Notes under the pieces: generated by a model
Told to the model about the DNA's origin: nothing
What the model saw: the letters and a program-made list of their open reading frames with translations, nothing else
Database searches by the model: none
Assembly (NCBI RefSeq): GCF_031769195.1
Contig: NZ_JAVHNP010000006.1
Location: 62,001-126,000 of the forward strand
DNA length: 64,000 nt
Origin: Vreelandella sp031769195
GTDB taxonomy: Bacteria; Pseudomonadota; Gammaproteobacteria; Pseudomonadales; Halomonadaceae
Reading direction: 5' to 3'
Part shown: in pieces, positions 8,357 to 17,425 of the stretch
How the letters are laid out: each line of letters begins with the position of its first letter
Position numbering within the stretch: the stretch's first letter is position 1
Position numbers and translations under genes: made by a program

Positions 8357-9835
8357 ATGTTGACGTTACATCATGAATCAGGCCAGCCTCGACACGCTCG
8401 TTGCTGGCCTTTTTTGTTAGCGGCCTTACTATTTTTAATCAGCCCTGCGGCATTAGCCGTTACCGGCGATATCGATTTAACCACCTCTGCTGTGGGTTAT
8501 TTTGCCGTGGTGATCTTTGTGCTGGCCTATGCATTGGTCATGGCCGAAGAAAAAATCCATATGCGCAAATCCAAGCCTGTTTTAGTCGCCGCCGGTATTA
8601 TCTGGGGACTCATTGGCTGGGTGTACGTTCAGAACGGCATGTCGGATACGTCCGAATACGCGTTTCGCGTCACGCTTCTGGAGTTCACCGAGCTAATGCT
8701 GTTCCTGCTGGTGGCGATGACTTATATCAATGCCATGGAAGAGCGGCGCGTGTTCGATGCACTGCGCTCCTGGATGCTGCGCAAAGGCTTTAACTACCGC
8801 ACGCTCTTTTGGTTAACCGGCGGTTTAGCTTTTATACTTTCGCCTATCGCCGATAACTTAACGACCGCACTTTTAATGTGTGCCGTGATCACAAAAGTCG
8901 CAGAAGGCGATAAGCGCTTTATCAACTTGGCCTGTATCAATATTGTGGTGGCTGCCAACGCGGGCGGTGCCTTTAGTCCGTTTGGTGATATCACCACGCT
9001 GATGGTCTGGCAGGCGGGGCTGATTGAATTCCAGGAATTCTTTATTCTATTTATTCCGTCACTGGTGAATTTCCTTATTCCTGCGGCGGTGATGAGCCTG
9101 TTTATCAAAGATCAGAAGCCCAGCAGCGTATATGAAGATGTTCAGCTTAAGCGCGGTGCACGGCGGATTATTGCGCTCTTCTTGCTCACCATCGTGACGG
9201 CAGTACTGTGCCATACGCTGCTACATCTGCCCCCGGTACTGGGCATGATGACCGGTCTTGGCTACCTGCAGTTTTTTGGTTACTACCTGCGTCAAAGCTT
9301 ACCCCGTTCGCTGGAGCGCAAGCGCGAGCGCTACAGCCGCTTAGGCGATAATAAGAAGTTAGAGCAGTTGGGCGGCGTGGTACCGTTTGATGTCTTTAAC
9401 CGTGTGGCGCGCGCCGAGTGGGACACGCTGCTGTTCTTCTACGGGGTGGTCATGTGTGTGGGTGGCTTAGGTTTTATGGGCTACCTGGGGCTGCTCTCGG
9501 AAGCACTCTACACCGGCTGGAACGCTACCTGGGCGAATATTGCGCTCGGCGTTGTCTCCGCCGTGGTAGATAACATCCCGGTCATGTTTGCCGTGCTAAC
9601 CATGGAGCCGGATATGTCCCACGGGCACTGGCTGTTGATCACGTTAACCGCCGGGGTGGGTGGTAGCCTGCTGTCCATCGGCTCGGCTGCCGGTGTAGCG
9701 GTCATGGGGCAAGCCCGCGGCTCCTATACGTTTATTGGCCACCTGCGTTGGTCGCCAGTTATTTTGCTGGGCTACGTTGCCAGCATTGCGGTGCATTTAT
9801 GGCTGAACGCCGATAGCTTTAACGTGTATGGCTAG
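8357..9835 (+). CDS. nhaD: Na+/H+ antiporter NhaD
   Basis: Inner-membrane Na+(Li+)/H+ antiporter of the ion-transporter (IT) superfamily, important in halophiles at high pH and high salt. After a short His-rich N-terminus comes a signal-like helix ending at about residue 35 (ISPAALAV), then around a dozen membrane helices. Diagnostic motifs are FILSPIADNLTTALLM, NAGGAFSPFGDITTLMVW and VSAVVDNIPVMFAVL, with the repeated D-N and the GGSLLSIGSAAGVAVMG block. Length (492 aa) fits. The ATG is supported by AAGGA ten bases upstream. The 5' coding part contains a terminator-like hairpin. It is monocistronic and ends at a strong terminator. Confidence 0.93.
   Translation: MLTLHHESGQPRHARCWPFLLAALLFLISPAALAVTGDIDLTTSAVGYFAVVIFVLAYALVMAEEKIHMRKSKPVLVAAGIIWGLIGWVYVQNGMSDTSEYAFRVTLLEFTELMLFLLVAMTYINAMEERRVFDALRSWMLRKGFNYRTLFWLTGGLAFILSPIADNLTTALLMCAVITKVAEGDKRFINLACINIVVAANAGGAFSPFGDITTLMVWQAGLIEFQEFFILFIPSLVNFLIPAAVMSLFIKDQKPSSVYEDVQLKRGARRIIALFLLTIVTAVLCHTLLHLPPVLGMMTGLGYLQFFGYYLRQSLPRSLERKRERYSRLGDNKKLEQLGGVVPFDVFNRVARAEWDTLLFFYGVVMCVGGLGFMGYLGLLSEALYTGWNATWANIALGVVSAVVDNIPVMFAVLTMEPDMSHGHWLLITLTAGVGGSLLSIGSAAGVAVMGQARGSYTFIGHLRWSPVILLGYVASIAVHLWLNADSFNVYG
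8381..8415 (+). promoter_or_regulatory. Terminator-like hairpin inside the start of nhaD (possible attenuator)
   Basis: GGCCAGC (8381-8387) and GCTGGCC (8403-8409) form a perfect 7-bp GC-rich stem with a 15-nt loop, directly followed by six T residues (8410-8415). It has the form of an intrinsic terminator, yet lies 24-58 bases inside the reading frame. Translation of the first codons would prevent its formation, so it could couple nhaD transcription to initiation. Confidence 0.5.
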
Positions 9836-9854
9836 CCCTACACAGGCGTAAAGC

Positions 9855-9888
9855 AAAAGCCCGCCCAGACATCTCTGGGCGGGCTTTT
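9855..9888. terminator. Strong bidirectional intrinsic terminator
   Basis: A 15-bp perfect stem (9855-9869 with 9874-9888), including the GC core GCCCGCCCAGA, a CATC loop, A-run on the left and T-run on the right. It serves nhaD (plus) and the convergent SBP-PAS-EAL gene (minus). Confidence 0.92.
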
Positions 9889-9931
9889 TTAATGGCGTAT
9901 CACGCGCTTGTTTACCTGCCCTGACTCGGAC

Positions 9932-12535
9932 TTAATAGGTCTCAAACAGATACTCAATCGGCGTGGGTCGGCCAAACAGGTAGCCCTGGTAGCGGTAGCA
10001 GCCGTGGCCTTTTAGCCAATCCAACTGCTCTTTTTTCTCCACCCCTTCGGCGACTACCGTTAAGCCCAAACTCACAGCCAGCAGAATGGTGGTATCCACA
10101 ATCGCAGCATCGGTTTTATCGGTCAGCAGTTCGCGGATAAAGGATTGGTCAATTTTCAGCTCATCCAGTGGCAGGCGTTTCAAGTAGCTAAGGGACGAGT
10201 AGCCGGTACCAAAATCATCCAGTGCAAAGCGGATACCTTGAGCACGCAGCTTCAACATGGTGTTGCGCACCCGTGTAGGTTCACGCATCAGCAGGCTTTC
10301 CGTCACTTCCAGCACCAAACGTCCTGGAGGAGCCTGGGTTTGGGCCAGCAGACCCTCGACATCGCGCACAAACTCAGGCTGCTGGAACTGCACCGAACTC
10401 ACGTTAACGGAAATCGTTAGACCCGCATAAGCCGGCTGTTGAGACCACTTCGCCAACTGTTCACAGGCACATTGCAGCACCCAGTAACCGATAGGCACAA
10501 TCAGCCCATTCTCCTCGGCCAGAGGAATAAACGTACCGGGGGACACCCAGCCTCGTTGAGGGTGATACCAGCGCAGCAGCGCTTCTACCCCTGTGGTGGC
10601 CCCTTGGTGGTCCACCTGAACTTGGTAGTGAAGAGCGAGTTCATTGCGCGCCAACGCTTGATGCAAATCGCCTTCTAGGCTTGCCCGCTCCAGTACGCTG
10701 GTTTGCATATCCACATTGAAAAAGCGCAGCGTGTTACCCCCTGCGGCTTTGGCTTGCTGAAGCGCCATATCCGCCTGCTGCAACACGCTGTTCACCCCTT
10801 GGCCTGCACTGTCGAACAGCGTAATACCGATACTCGCACTGATGGGCAGCGCCCGGTCATTGCGTAACTGCGCTACGGTCTCTAAAAGCTGCCTAGCCAA
10901 GCGCTCAGCATTGGCAGCGGCATCGCTTTGCCGCTCTCCCAAGCCGTTCACTTGCACCACGAACTCATCGCTACTAAAACGGGCCACCGTGGCGTCATCA
11001 CTAAGCCGCTGCTTTAAATGCTGCGCCACGTTAATCAGCAGTTGGTCGCCGCTCTCATGCCCTTGTATATCGTTAACCAGCCGGAAATTATCTAAATCGA
11101 TAATCAGCACAGCGCTATAGCCACAGGGGCCATCCACCGGGTGAGTGGCTTCCGCGAGCGACTCCAACAGCAAACGGCGGTTTGGCAGCCCAGTCAGCGC
11201 ATCGTAGAAGGCCAAGTGATGGGTGCGCGACTGCATCTCAAGGTATTCAGTCAGCTCTGTGGAGATACCGCACAGGCAGGGCGCCTCTCCGGGTGCCATT
11301 TCCAACGGCATTTTAATGGATAGAAAGGTGCGTACGCGCTCTTCACCTTGCAGCACATTATGCTCTTCAACAGTGATTTTCTTACCAGACGCCAGCACTT
11401 GATAATCGACTTCCGCCATCTCAGCGGCACTCGCAGCATCGAAAAACGCATCGTCTCGCTTACCCACTATTTGCTCTGCAGGGCGTTGAAATAACTCTGT
11501 AATCTGGCGGTTTACATAGCGGTACTCAAGCGAGGGCGTTTTGATATAGATGTAGGCATCGACGCTATCTAAAATGGTGGTGAGCAGGTTTTCATTCGTC
11601 GAGAGCTTGGCTCGGTTAGAAACGACGCGACGCCTCAATAGTGCGTTCGCTCCAATGGCTAGAGCCAGGATGCATACAAGTAGCCCAACGCCCCACCATA
11701 CCCAGGTCGGAACCAGAGTCGTGGCGGCATTATTAGAGCGCCACGCCCCGAGCGTGGCGTAATACACCGAGTTGGCGTCATCTTTCCATCGCCTCAGCAC
11801 AACATCGATGCGTTCCAGCACATCCGCCGACAGCGTAGGAGCAGCCGCATAAAACAGTCGGGAGGGCTGAAAAATAATCGGCGTTTCACGTAGCCCATAG
11901 TCGCGCGCCCGCCAGTCGCCAAACAGATGATTGGAGGCCACTAAATCTGCCTCACCGTTAGCAACGGCTTGAAAGCCAGCAGCAAAGCTATCTACCGGCA
12001 GCCACGTGACCTCAATATTAAAACGCTCGGTTACAGCGGCCAGATAGCTCTGCTGAATAGAGCCGTCGACCACGGCCACCCGGCGCTGCTCAAGGTCTAG
12101 AATGGCCTCCACGCGACTGTCATTCGCTTGGTACAGCTGCGACCAGCTATGCATCACCGGCTCACTATGGAAAGCAAAGCGCTGAGCGCGCTCTTCGCTC
12201 CAAGCGACATCTGGCAACAGATCGATCTCGCCTTGTTCCAGCAGCGTTAAGCACTGCTGAAAATCGCAGTGAACACTCTCCAACTGCCACTGCTCTTGTT
12301 CAGCGATAGCTTGCAGAATCTCGCCCAGCACACCGCGCAGTTGGCCATCCTCCCCCGCAAATAACTTAGGCGGGTTATGATAAACCCCTACTCGCAGCGC
12401 AAGGTCCGCCTGGACACAAGCGCTCCATCCACTTAAAGCAAGTAGAGCAAAAGGCCACAGGGCACAGCGTGTAAAACGCTTGGTGGAACGGTTGCTTTGC
12501 ATCCGGCTCAACGCGAACACTCCCTTGCGCAGCAT
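9932..12535 (-). CDS. SBP_bac_3-PAS-degenerate GGDEF-EAL transmembrane c-di-GMP protein
   Basis: An 867-aa sensor-effector. Order: signal peptide to about residue 43; a periplasmic amino-acid-binding-like SBP_bac_3 domain, about 45-270; one membrane helix, about 276-298; a PAS domain, about 315-430; a GGDEF domain with FSSDEF at about 519-524 instead of GGDEF; an EAL domain with VEALLRW at about 649-655, DDFGTGYSSL and KIDQSF. The cyclase site is ruined, but the phosphodiesterase signature is intact, so it likely degrades c-di-GMP in response to a periplasmic ligand. No RxxD inhibitory site precedes SSDEF. It follows the GST gene by 8 bp, so both may share a transcript, and it ends at a bidirectional terminator. 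Confidence 0.9.
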   Translation of the reverse strand: MLRKGVFALSRMQSNRSTKRFTRCALWPFALLALSGWSACVQADLALRVGVYHNPPKLFAGEDGQLRGVLGEILQAIAEQEQWQLESVHCDFQQCLTLLEQGEIDLLPDVAWSEERAQRFAFHSEPVMHSWSQLYQANDSRVEAILDLEQRRVAVVDGSIQQSYLAAVTERFNIEVTWLPVDSFAAGFQAVANGEADLVASNHLFGDWRARDYGLRETPIIFQPSRLFYAAAPTLSADVLERIDVVLRRWKDDANSVYYATLGAWRSNNAATTLVPTWVWWGVGLLVCILALAIGANALLRRRVVSNRAKLSTNENLLTTILDSVDAYIYIKTPSLEYRYVNRQITELFQRPAEQIVGKRDDAFFDAASAAEMAEVDYQVLASGKKITVEEHNVLQGEERVRTFLSIKMPLEMAPGEAPCLCGISTELTEYLEMQSRTHHLAFYDALTGLPNRRLLLESLAEATHPVDGPCGYSAVLIIDLDNFRLVNDIQGHESGDQLLINVAQHLKQRLSDDATVARFSSDEFVVQVNGLGERQSDAAANAERLARQLLETVAQLRNDRALPISASIGITLFDSAGQGVNSVLQQADMALQQAKAAGGNTLRFFNVDMQTSVLERASLEGDLHQALARNELALHYQVQVDHQGATTGVEALLRWYHPQRGWVSPGTFIPLAEENGLIVPIGYWVLQCACEQLAKWSQQPAYAGLTISVNVSSVQFQQPEFVRDVEGLLAQTQAPPGRLVLEVTESLLMREPTRVRNTMLKLRAQGIRFALDDFGTGYSSLSYLKRLPLDELKIDQSFIRELLTDKTDAAIVDTTILLAVSLGLTVVAEGVEKKEQLDWLKGHGCYRYQGYLFGRPTPIEYLFETY

Positions 12536-12543
12536 AGTAGGCG

Positions 12544-13215
12544 TTACTCACCCGGCATGGTTAACGGGCCTGCGCGCTCTACAACACGCTGCCAAGCGGG
12601 GTCATTTTCGATACGGTCAACAAACGCAGCAATGGATGGGTACGCGGAGAGCGACTGCGTCGCTTTGATCGCCTGAAGTGGGAAACTCATTTGCATATCT
12701 GCCCCACTCGGCCAATCGCCAGCGAAATTCCCACGCGATGCTAAGTGTGTCTCTATCATACCCAGGTGCTGCTTTAACTGAGGCTGAATGAAGCGTTTTC
12801 GTACCGTATCGCTTATGCCTTTGGCAAGCGGCTTAATTAGCCAGGGAGACTGTTTAGGTATTTGGCTAAAGACCAACCCCATGACTAATAAGGGCATCAA
12901 AGAGCCTTCTGCATAGTGCAACCAGTAGCGATAATTGACCCATTCATCGCCATCCTCTGAGGAGGGCTGACATTTACCGTTACCGTAACGATTCACTACG
13001 TAATCAATAATGGCACCAGATTCCGCCACCGTTACATCACCATCAGTGATCACCGGTGATTTACCCAATGGATGCACTTTTTTTAACGCCTCGGGTGCCT
13101 GCTGAGTATTGCCATCCCGCTGGTAAACTTGAATGTCATATTCGAGGTTTAATGACTCTAATAGCCATAAAATGCGATGAGAGCGGGATTTTTCAAGATG
13201 ATGAACGCGGATCAT
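12544..13215 (-). CDS. Glutathione S-transferase family protein
   Basis: Cytosolic GST-like enzyme of 223 aa. The thioredoxin-fold N-terminal domain runs to about residue 80 (MIRVHHLEKSRSHRILWLLE, then HPLGKSPVITDGDVTVAESGAI, where PV and ES contact glutathione). An all-helical C-terminal domain follows, ending PSIAAFVDRIENDPAWQRV. The Ser in SRSHR is the likely catalytic residue of beta-like bacterial GSTs. It is the first gene of a probable two-gene unit with the SBP-PAS-EAL protein. The substrate is unknown. Confidence 0.88.
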   Translation of the reverse strand: MIRVHHLEKSRSHRILWLLESLNLEYDIQVYQRDGNTQQAPEALKKVHPLGKSPVITDGDVTVAESGAIIDYVVNRYGNGKCQPSSEDGDEWVNYRYWLHYAEGSLMPLLVMGLVFSQIPKQSPWLIKPLAKGISDTVRKRFIQPQLKQHLGMIETHLASRGNFAGDWPSGADMQMSFPLQAIKATQSLSAYPSIAAFVDRIENDPAWQRVVERAGPLTMPGE

Positions 13216-13239
13216 AACTACTCCATGAGGCGACTTGAT

Positions 13240-13260
13240 ACACCAGCCTAGGGCTGGTGT
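13240..13260 (-). promoter_or_regulatory. Perfect 9-bp inverted repeat upstream of the GST gene
   Basis: ACACCAGCC, TAG, GGCTGGTGT lies 25 bp upstream of the GST start. It could be a repressor operator or a 5'-UTR hairpin. No matching site was noticed elsewhere in the window. Confidence 0.4.
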
Positions 13261-13350
13261 CAGTTATCCATTGACTGCAAGCTATCTCAGCTTAGCACTA
13301 TTGCAGCGTTGAACCCCATGCAGAAAGCAATGACTGACGTACCAACGCAA

Positions 13351-13380
13351 ACAGGGGCGCCATACGCTGGCCGCCCCTGT
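13351..13380 (-). terminator. Weak terminator-like hairpin after the ABM-domain gene
   Basis: ACAGGGGCG and CGCCCCTGT pair perfectly over 9 bp with a 12-nt loop, 73 bp past the end of the ABM-domain gene on the minus strand. There is no T-run on either side, so it may be an mRNA 3'-end stabiliser rather than a terminator. Confidence 0.35.
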
Positions 13381-13452
13381 GACTCTGAAGATTTTAAGCG
13401 CTTGTTTTTATATATTTTTAACGATTAAAACAGGTAGTAAGAGCGCCTATGG

Positions 13453-14031
13453 TCAGGCTCTATGCTGGTGTTTTAAACGTGCCAAAAGATCCATTGGTGA
13501 CCATTTACCCTGTAACCACGGCGCTAATAAGCGAGTAGAAAGCGGAATAAATACAAAGACCATGACGGGCGTCAGGATTAATGTGCTGACAAGGACTCTT
13601 GGAATCAAAGGCCAGTCGGCTAACATCCCGCCAAAGAGCAATTGAAACAGTAACGAAATCGGGAAAAAGGCCAGCCATACGGCAACCGCTTGTTTCCAAC
13701 GAGGAGGAGCCGCCCCTGGCGTGACATTAAACCAAGCATCTAACCCAGTTGCCCGATGCTCGTGGGGGGCATCGTAAAGCCCTTTACCACGGATAAGCCA
13801 TGCATGACGTGAAGCTGAGTGTTCCCAAGCGGCAAGAGACGCCTGGCTCTCAAAGCGGAAAATAATTTGATACTCATCGTCATCTTTTGGGGGTGCAAGC
13901 ACACCCGACCCCAAATAACCGGGGAAGTCAGCCGCCAGCTCGCGACCTTCGTTTAACCAACGATTAAAATCTTGATAGCGGCCATTAGCAACGCGGCGAG
14001 CTACCATCAACGTGACGGGTGAGGCAGACAT
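13453..14031 (-). CDS. ABM-domain (antibiotic biosynthesis monooxygenase-like) membrane protein
   Basis: Protein of 192 aa. Residues 1-100 form a dimeric alpha/beta-barrel ABM domain (VTLMVARRVANGRYQDFNRW, then EYQIIFRFESQASLAAWEHS), a fold seen in small monooxygenases and haem-degrading enzymes. Residues 112-175 hold two membrane helices (AVWLAFFPISLLFQLLFG and VLVSTLILTPVMVFVFIP), a common Halomonas and Pseudomonas arrangement. No enzyme activity is assigned to this membrane-anchored subgroup. It stands alone between hairpins. Confidence 0.8.
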   Translation of the reverse strand: MSASPVTLMVARRVANGRYQDFNRWLNEGRELAADFPGYLGSGVLAPPKDDDEYQIIFRFESQASLAAWEHSASRHAWLIRGKGLYDAPHEHRATGLDAWFNVTPGAAPPRWKQAVAVWLAFFPISLLFQLLFGGMLADWPLIPRVLVSTLILTPVMVFVFIPLSTRLLAPWLQGKWSPMDLLARLKHQHRA

Positions 14032-14149
14032 GGGTGATCTCCTAATGTGTAAGCAGCCACGGCCGGGTAGGCGAGCTGCAGGCAGTCAGGCGGGTAATCC
14101 TGCTGCGCGTTCCACATTATACAGGCAATATTAATGCCATGTATGCCTA

Positions 14150-14542
14150 TCACCGAGGAGTGGGCTGGCGACGCTCTCCTCTTTGGAATGCGCGAACATG
14201 CTGATAAATATCGATAGCGCTTTTAATCGCGTCGGCCTCTAGCGCGTCGGGTTTGATAATCGGGCCTTTAACGCCACCCTCTGTGCGTAAAACCTCATCC
14301 ACATCGGCCCGATAACGGGATAGAAGATGCTCAATATTCATGCGCACGCGATGTACTTCCAAATTAAACGCGTGACGCTGTTCCGTGCGTTTAAAGATAT
14401 CGAGGGGATTTTCTGCGGAAGCAATCAGGCTATCTAAGGTGTTGCACACTAAACGCTCAGCGGTGTTTAAATTGGGAATCACGGAATACATCAGTTCATA
14501 AAGCGTCATTGTTGCATCATGCTGGTGCATAAACAGGCTCAC
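14150..14542 (-). CDS. Hypothetical protein downstream of DUF2835
   Basis: A 130-aa soluble protein I do not recognise. It is mostly helical, with no signal peptide or membrane helix, and ends in a basic tail (RGERRQPTPR). The GTG start overlaps the TAG stop of the DUF2835 gene by one base, indicating translational coupling. An ATG four codons later (MHQHDA) or at MTLYEL is also possible, since no good ribosome site is seen for the GTG. The function is unknown. Confidence 0.65.
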   Translation of the reverse strand: MSLFMHQHDATMTLYELMYSVIPNLNTAERLVCNTLDSLIASAENPLDIFKRTEQRHAFNLEVHRVRMNIEHLLSRYRADVDEVLRTEGGVKGPIIKPDALEADAIKSAIDIYQHVRAFQRGERRQPTPR

Positions 14543-14778
14543 TAGCGGTTTAATGGAACAATTGTGTGAAAGCGACCCTGCTCGGTAAAGGTAATCCGAA
14601 ACACTCCGTGTACGCCCTCCTGCCCTACGATCCGGTGCAGTGCCTGGGCGGGAAAAATCACCCAGCGGCCATCAACGCTGCGTGCCCGAACGTTGTCATA
14701 ATGACCTTCATAATAGGCTAAGCACTCGGTGACACTTAGATGAAGAATGACATCAATGGTGTGCATAACGTTGCGCAA
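14542..14778 (-). CDS. DUF2835 family protein
   Basis: A 78-aa protein. The family pattern is visible: ECLAYYEGHYDNVRARSVDGRWVIFPAQALHRIV, then GVFRITFTEQGRF (family core: YY-G---V-ARS-DGR-V-FPA). DUF2835 is a small soluble family of gammaproteobacteria without a known role. It lies divergent from the metalloprotease-like gene 61 bp away and is coupled to the hypothetical gene downstream. Confidence 0.85.
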   Translation of the reverse strand: MRNVMHTIDVILHLSVTECLAYYEGHYDNVRARSVDGRWVIFPAQALHRIVGQEGVHGVFRITFTEQGRFHTIVPLNR

Positions 14779-14839
14779 TTCGGCTGGCTCACAGATACTC
14801 TATGCTAACTGAAATAATCGCAAATATCGGTAAACACTT

Positions 14840-15478
14840 ATGGATCTTGCTTCGATTAACGGGTTTTCTGCGTCCTCTATCGGCTGGCCCTCTTCCACGC
14901 TGCCTGCTGCCCGGGTAACGCGTGGTGATATCGATAGCCAGCGCGGAACGAGTGCTTCTCGCGAGCCAAGCGCGATAGACGCTGCCGATGAGACCCGCGA
15001 AGGCGAAGAGACAAGCGCCAGCGAAGCACCCACCGGCCCCACTCGCCCCGATGGCACGCCGCTGGCGCCCGAAGAGATTCAACAGCTTGAACAGTTAAAG
15101 CAGACCGACCGCGAAGTACGCCAGCATGAGATGGCCCACCAAACGGTCGGCGCACCGTATACCGGCGGGGCTAGCTATGAGTATGAAGTCGGCCCAGACG
15201 GTAAGCGCTATGCGGTGGCCGGCGAAGTCTCTATTGATTACGGCCCTGTGCCAGGCGACCCCCAAGCCACCGTGGAAAAGATGCAAACCGTGATCGCGGC
15301 AGCGCTCGCACCCGCCGATCCTTCCCCTAAAGACCTTCAGGTCGCGGCGCAGGCACGTCAATATTTGCTGGAAGCCAAACTAGAGGCCGCTCGCGAGCAG
15401 AGTGAGATGAATCAGGCCCGTTCAGAGCAAGCCGGTGATGTACCCGCCAATGACGAACCGCCGGAACAGGCCGCTTAA
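14840..15478 (+). CDS. Putative metalloprotease, SprA/CJM1_0395-like
   Basis: A 212-aa protein. The low-complexity N-terminus (about residues 1-80, rich in Ser, Ala, Glu, Pro) is followed by the conserved core DREVRQHEMAHQTVGAPYTG, containing a zinc-protease-type HEMAH (HExxH) motif, then GGASYEYEVGPDGKRYAVAG and GEVSIDYGPVPGDP. This core is that of the SprA-related putative metalloprotease family. No signal peptide is seen. A 7-bp hairpin (CAGGCCG with CGGCCTG, 15467-15485) spans the stop codon. Activity is unproven. Confidence 0.8.
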   Translation: MDLASINGFSASSIGWPSSTLPAARVTRGDIDSQRGTSASREPSAIDAADETREGEETSASEAPTGPTRPDGTPLAPEEIQQLEQLKQTDREVRQHEMAHQTVGAPYTGGASYEYEVGPDGKRYAVAGEVSIDYGPVPGDPQATVEKMQTVIAAALAPADPSPKDLQVAAQARQYLLEAKLEAAREQSEMNQARSEQAGDVPANDEPPEQAA

Positions 15479-15507
15479 CGGCCTGCTTATCTAAGGGCGT
15501 TACCCGC

Positions 15508-17310
15508 TCATTGCAGTGTGGCTAAGCCCCGCCAATCATGGCGCTCCGGCCAGTGGGCTAACCATTCAGGCATCAACTCCGGCGGCATCGGACGCGCAAT
15601 TCCATACCCCTGAGCCAACCCACACCCCAATGCCATCAGCGCCTTGGCATGGTCCAGGGTCTCGACCCCTTCTGCCAACATCGGCCGCTGGAAACGGTTG
15701 GCCATGTAAATCACGCTTTCCACAATCGCCATGTCGTTTTGATCACTTAACATATCGCGCACAAAGCTCTGGTCGATTTTAATCAAGTTGACGGGCAGTT
15801 GGCGTAAATGGGTGAGCGATGAAAAACCGGTGCCAAAATCATCGATTGCAAACCCCACGCCCAGTGCTTGGCAGCGTGCCATGTTTTTCAACGCGGCTTT
15901 TACATCGTGCATGGCCGCGCTTTCTAACACTTCCAACTTTAATAACGATGGCGATACGGTGGGATAGCGAGCGAGCAGATCGGCCAAGCGCTGACTAAAT
16001 GAGTTCACCAGCAGGTGTGACGGGCTGATATTCACATTCACCGGCAGTGAAATACCGTCGCTTTGCCATTGCGTCAGCTGACGCAGCGCGTGCTCTAACA
16101 CCCACTCGCCAAGGTCAACCTCAAGCGGTGTGCCATCAATAATGGGCAAGAACTCTCCTGGCGAAAGCAGCCCAAGTTCAGGGTGCTGCCAGCGAATCAA
16201 CGCCTCAACCCCCACCACTTGCCCACTGCGCATGTCCACTTGCGGCTGGTAGAACAGGCGCAGCTCATCATGATGTATGGCATCTATAAAGCGCTGGCGC
16301 TGCTCGTGGCGCACCTGCAGTCTGCGATCATGGTGAGAATCAAAAAAGTGATAGGTATCCCGTCCCCGCTGCTTGGCACGGTACATGGCCTGATTGGCAT
16401 GGCGTAACAATACATCCCCCTGCGCATGGTCATCAGGGAAACAGGTAATCCCCAAGCTTGCGGTGAGATAAATCGTTTGGCCTTCAATGAGCAGTGGTTG
16501 ACGTATGGAGGCCAACAGCTTCTCGAAAAACGTCTCTTCCACACCGTGATGCAGCAACAGCACGAACTCATCGCCGCCAATCCTGGCCAGCACATCATCC
16601 CCAAACAGCAGATGACTGATGCGCTGTGCAAACGCGGAGAGCAGCGCATCGCCTACCTGTGGGCCCAACCGGTCATTAATGGTTTGGAAATGGTCAATAT
16701 CCAGCGCGCACACGGCTAAGGGTAGTTGGCGGTTATCGGCATGCTGGATCGACTCCTGAATCAGTTGAGTCAGTAGCTGAAGGTTAGGTAGCCCGGTAAG
16801 CGCATCAAAATAGACCTCGCGATTGAGGTGGCGCGCATGGGAAGGGATCGCCGACAAATCTGCTAGCACAATCACGTGATGGTCGACACGACCCTGTTCA
16901 TCACGCACGCGATTAATCGACATCATGCCAGGATAGAGCTGTCCATCATGGCTACGGTAGCTAATCTGGCTTTTGCTGCGATCCCGAAGCTGCAACTCCT
17001 CACGCATTAATCGAGTGGTGCGGCTATCATCGAGGGGCAAAATACTGAATGCCTCGGGTGACCTACCCTTTACCTCATGCAACGCCAAGCCGGTCAGCTC
17101 ACAGAAGGCGGGATTGGCATCTACCACGCAGTTATCTGCATTGGTAATAATGATGGCCTCATTGGCATAACGGAAGGCCGACTCAGATGGCGTAAGAGAC
17201 GTACTGGAATCCATCACCGACATCGCAACAGCGCTAATCGTACGTGACGCTAATTGAGTGGCTGGCTGAGGCAAAGACTGCTCCTTTGGGTCATTCAAGG
17301 GCGGGCACAT
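15508..17310 (-). CDS. PAS-GGDEF-EAL c-di-GMP turnover protein
   Basis: A 600-aa cytosolic protein without membrane helices. The PAS domain (about 35-150: ANEAIIITNADNCVVDANPAF) is followed by a GGDEF domain with intact RIGGDEF near residue 235 and an EAL domain with GVEALIRWQHP, IDDFGTGFSSL and KIDQSF. Both active sites look complete, so it could make or break c-di-GMP. No RxxD inhibitory site sits five residues before GGDEF. An AGAGGAGAG ribosome site precedes the ATG. The promoter region holds an ATGAC/GTCAT inverted repeat (17348-17362). It stands as a single gene. Confidence 0.9.
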   Translation of the reverse strand: MCPPLNDPKEQSLPQPATQLASRTISAVAMSVMDSSTSLTPSESAFRYANEAIIITNADNCVVDANPAFCELTGLALHEVKGRSPEAFSILPLDDSRTTRLMREELQLRDRSKSQISYRSHDGQLYPGMMSINRVRDEQGRVDHHVIVLADLSAIPSHARHLNREVYFDALTGLPNLQLLTQLIQESIQHADNRQLPLAVCALDIDHFQTINDRLGPQVGDALLSAFAQRISHLLFGDDVLARIGGDEFVLLLHHGVEETFFEKLLASIRQPLLIEGQTIYLTASLGITCFPDDHAQGDVLLRHANQAMYRAKQRGRDTYHFFDSHHDRRLQVRHEQRQRFIDAIHHDELRLFYQPQVDMRSGQVVGVEALIRWQHPELGLLSPGEFLPIIDGTPLEVDLGEWVLEHALRQLTQWQSDGISLPVNVNISPSHLLVNSFSQRLADLLARYPTVSPSLLKLEVLESAAMHDVKAALKNMARCQALGVGFAIDDFGTGFSSLTHLRQLPVNLIKIDQSFVRDMLSDQNDMAIVESVIYMANRFQRPMLAEGVETLDHAKALMALGCGLAQGYGIARPMPPELMPEWLAHWPERHDWRGLATLQ

Positions 17311-17425
17311 GCGTCTCTGCTCTCCTCTTATAAGCGGTAGTTATTTAATGACTTTTGGTCATATTAACACCGTCTTGCCACGCATGTTTTAGATTCAACA
17401 GCGCTGAGTCAACGCGCTACCAAAG

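Noticed and set aside
8401..8793. 130-aa plus-strand frame starting TTG in nhaD
   Set aside because: It is out of frame with NhaD and Arg/Cys-rich; the hairpin and T-run precede it, but no ribosome site is found.
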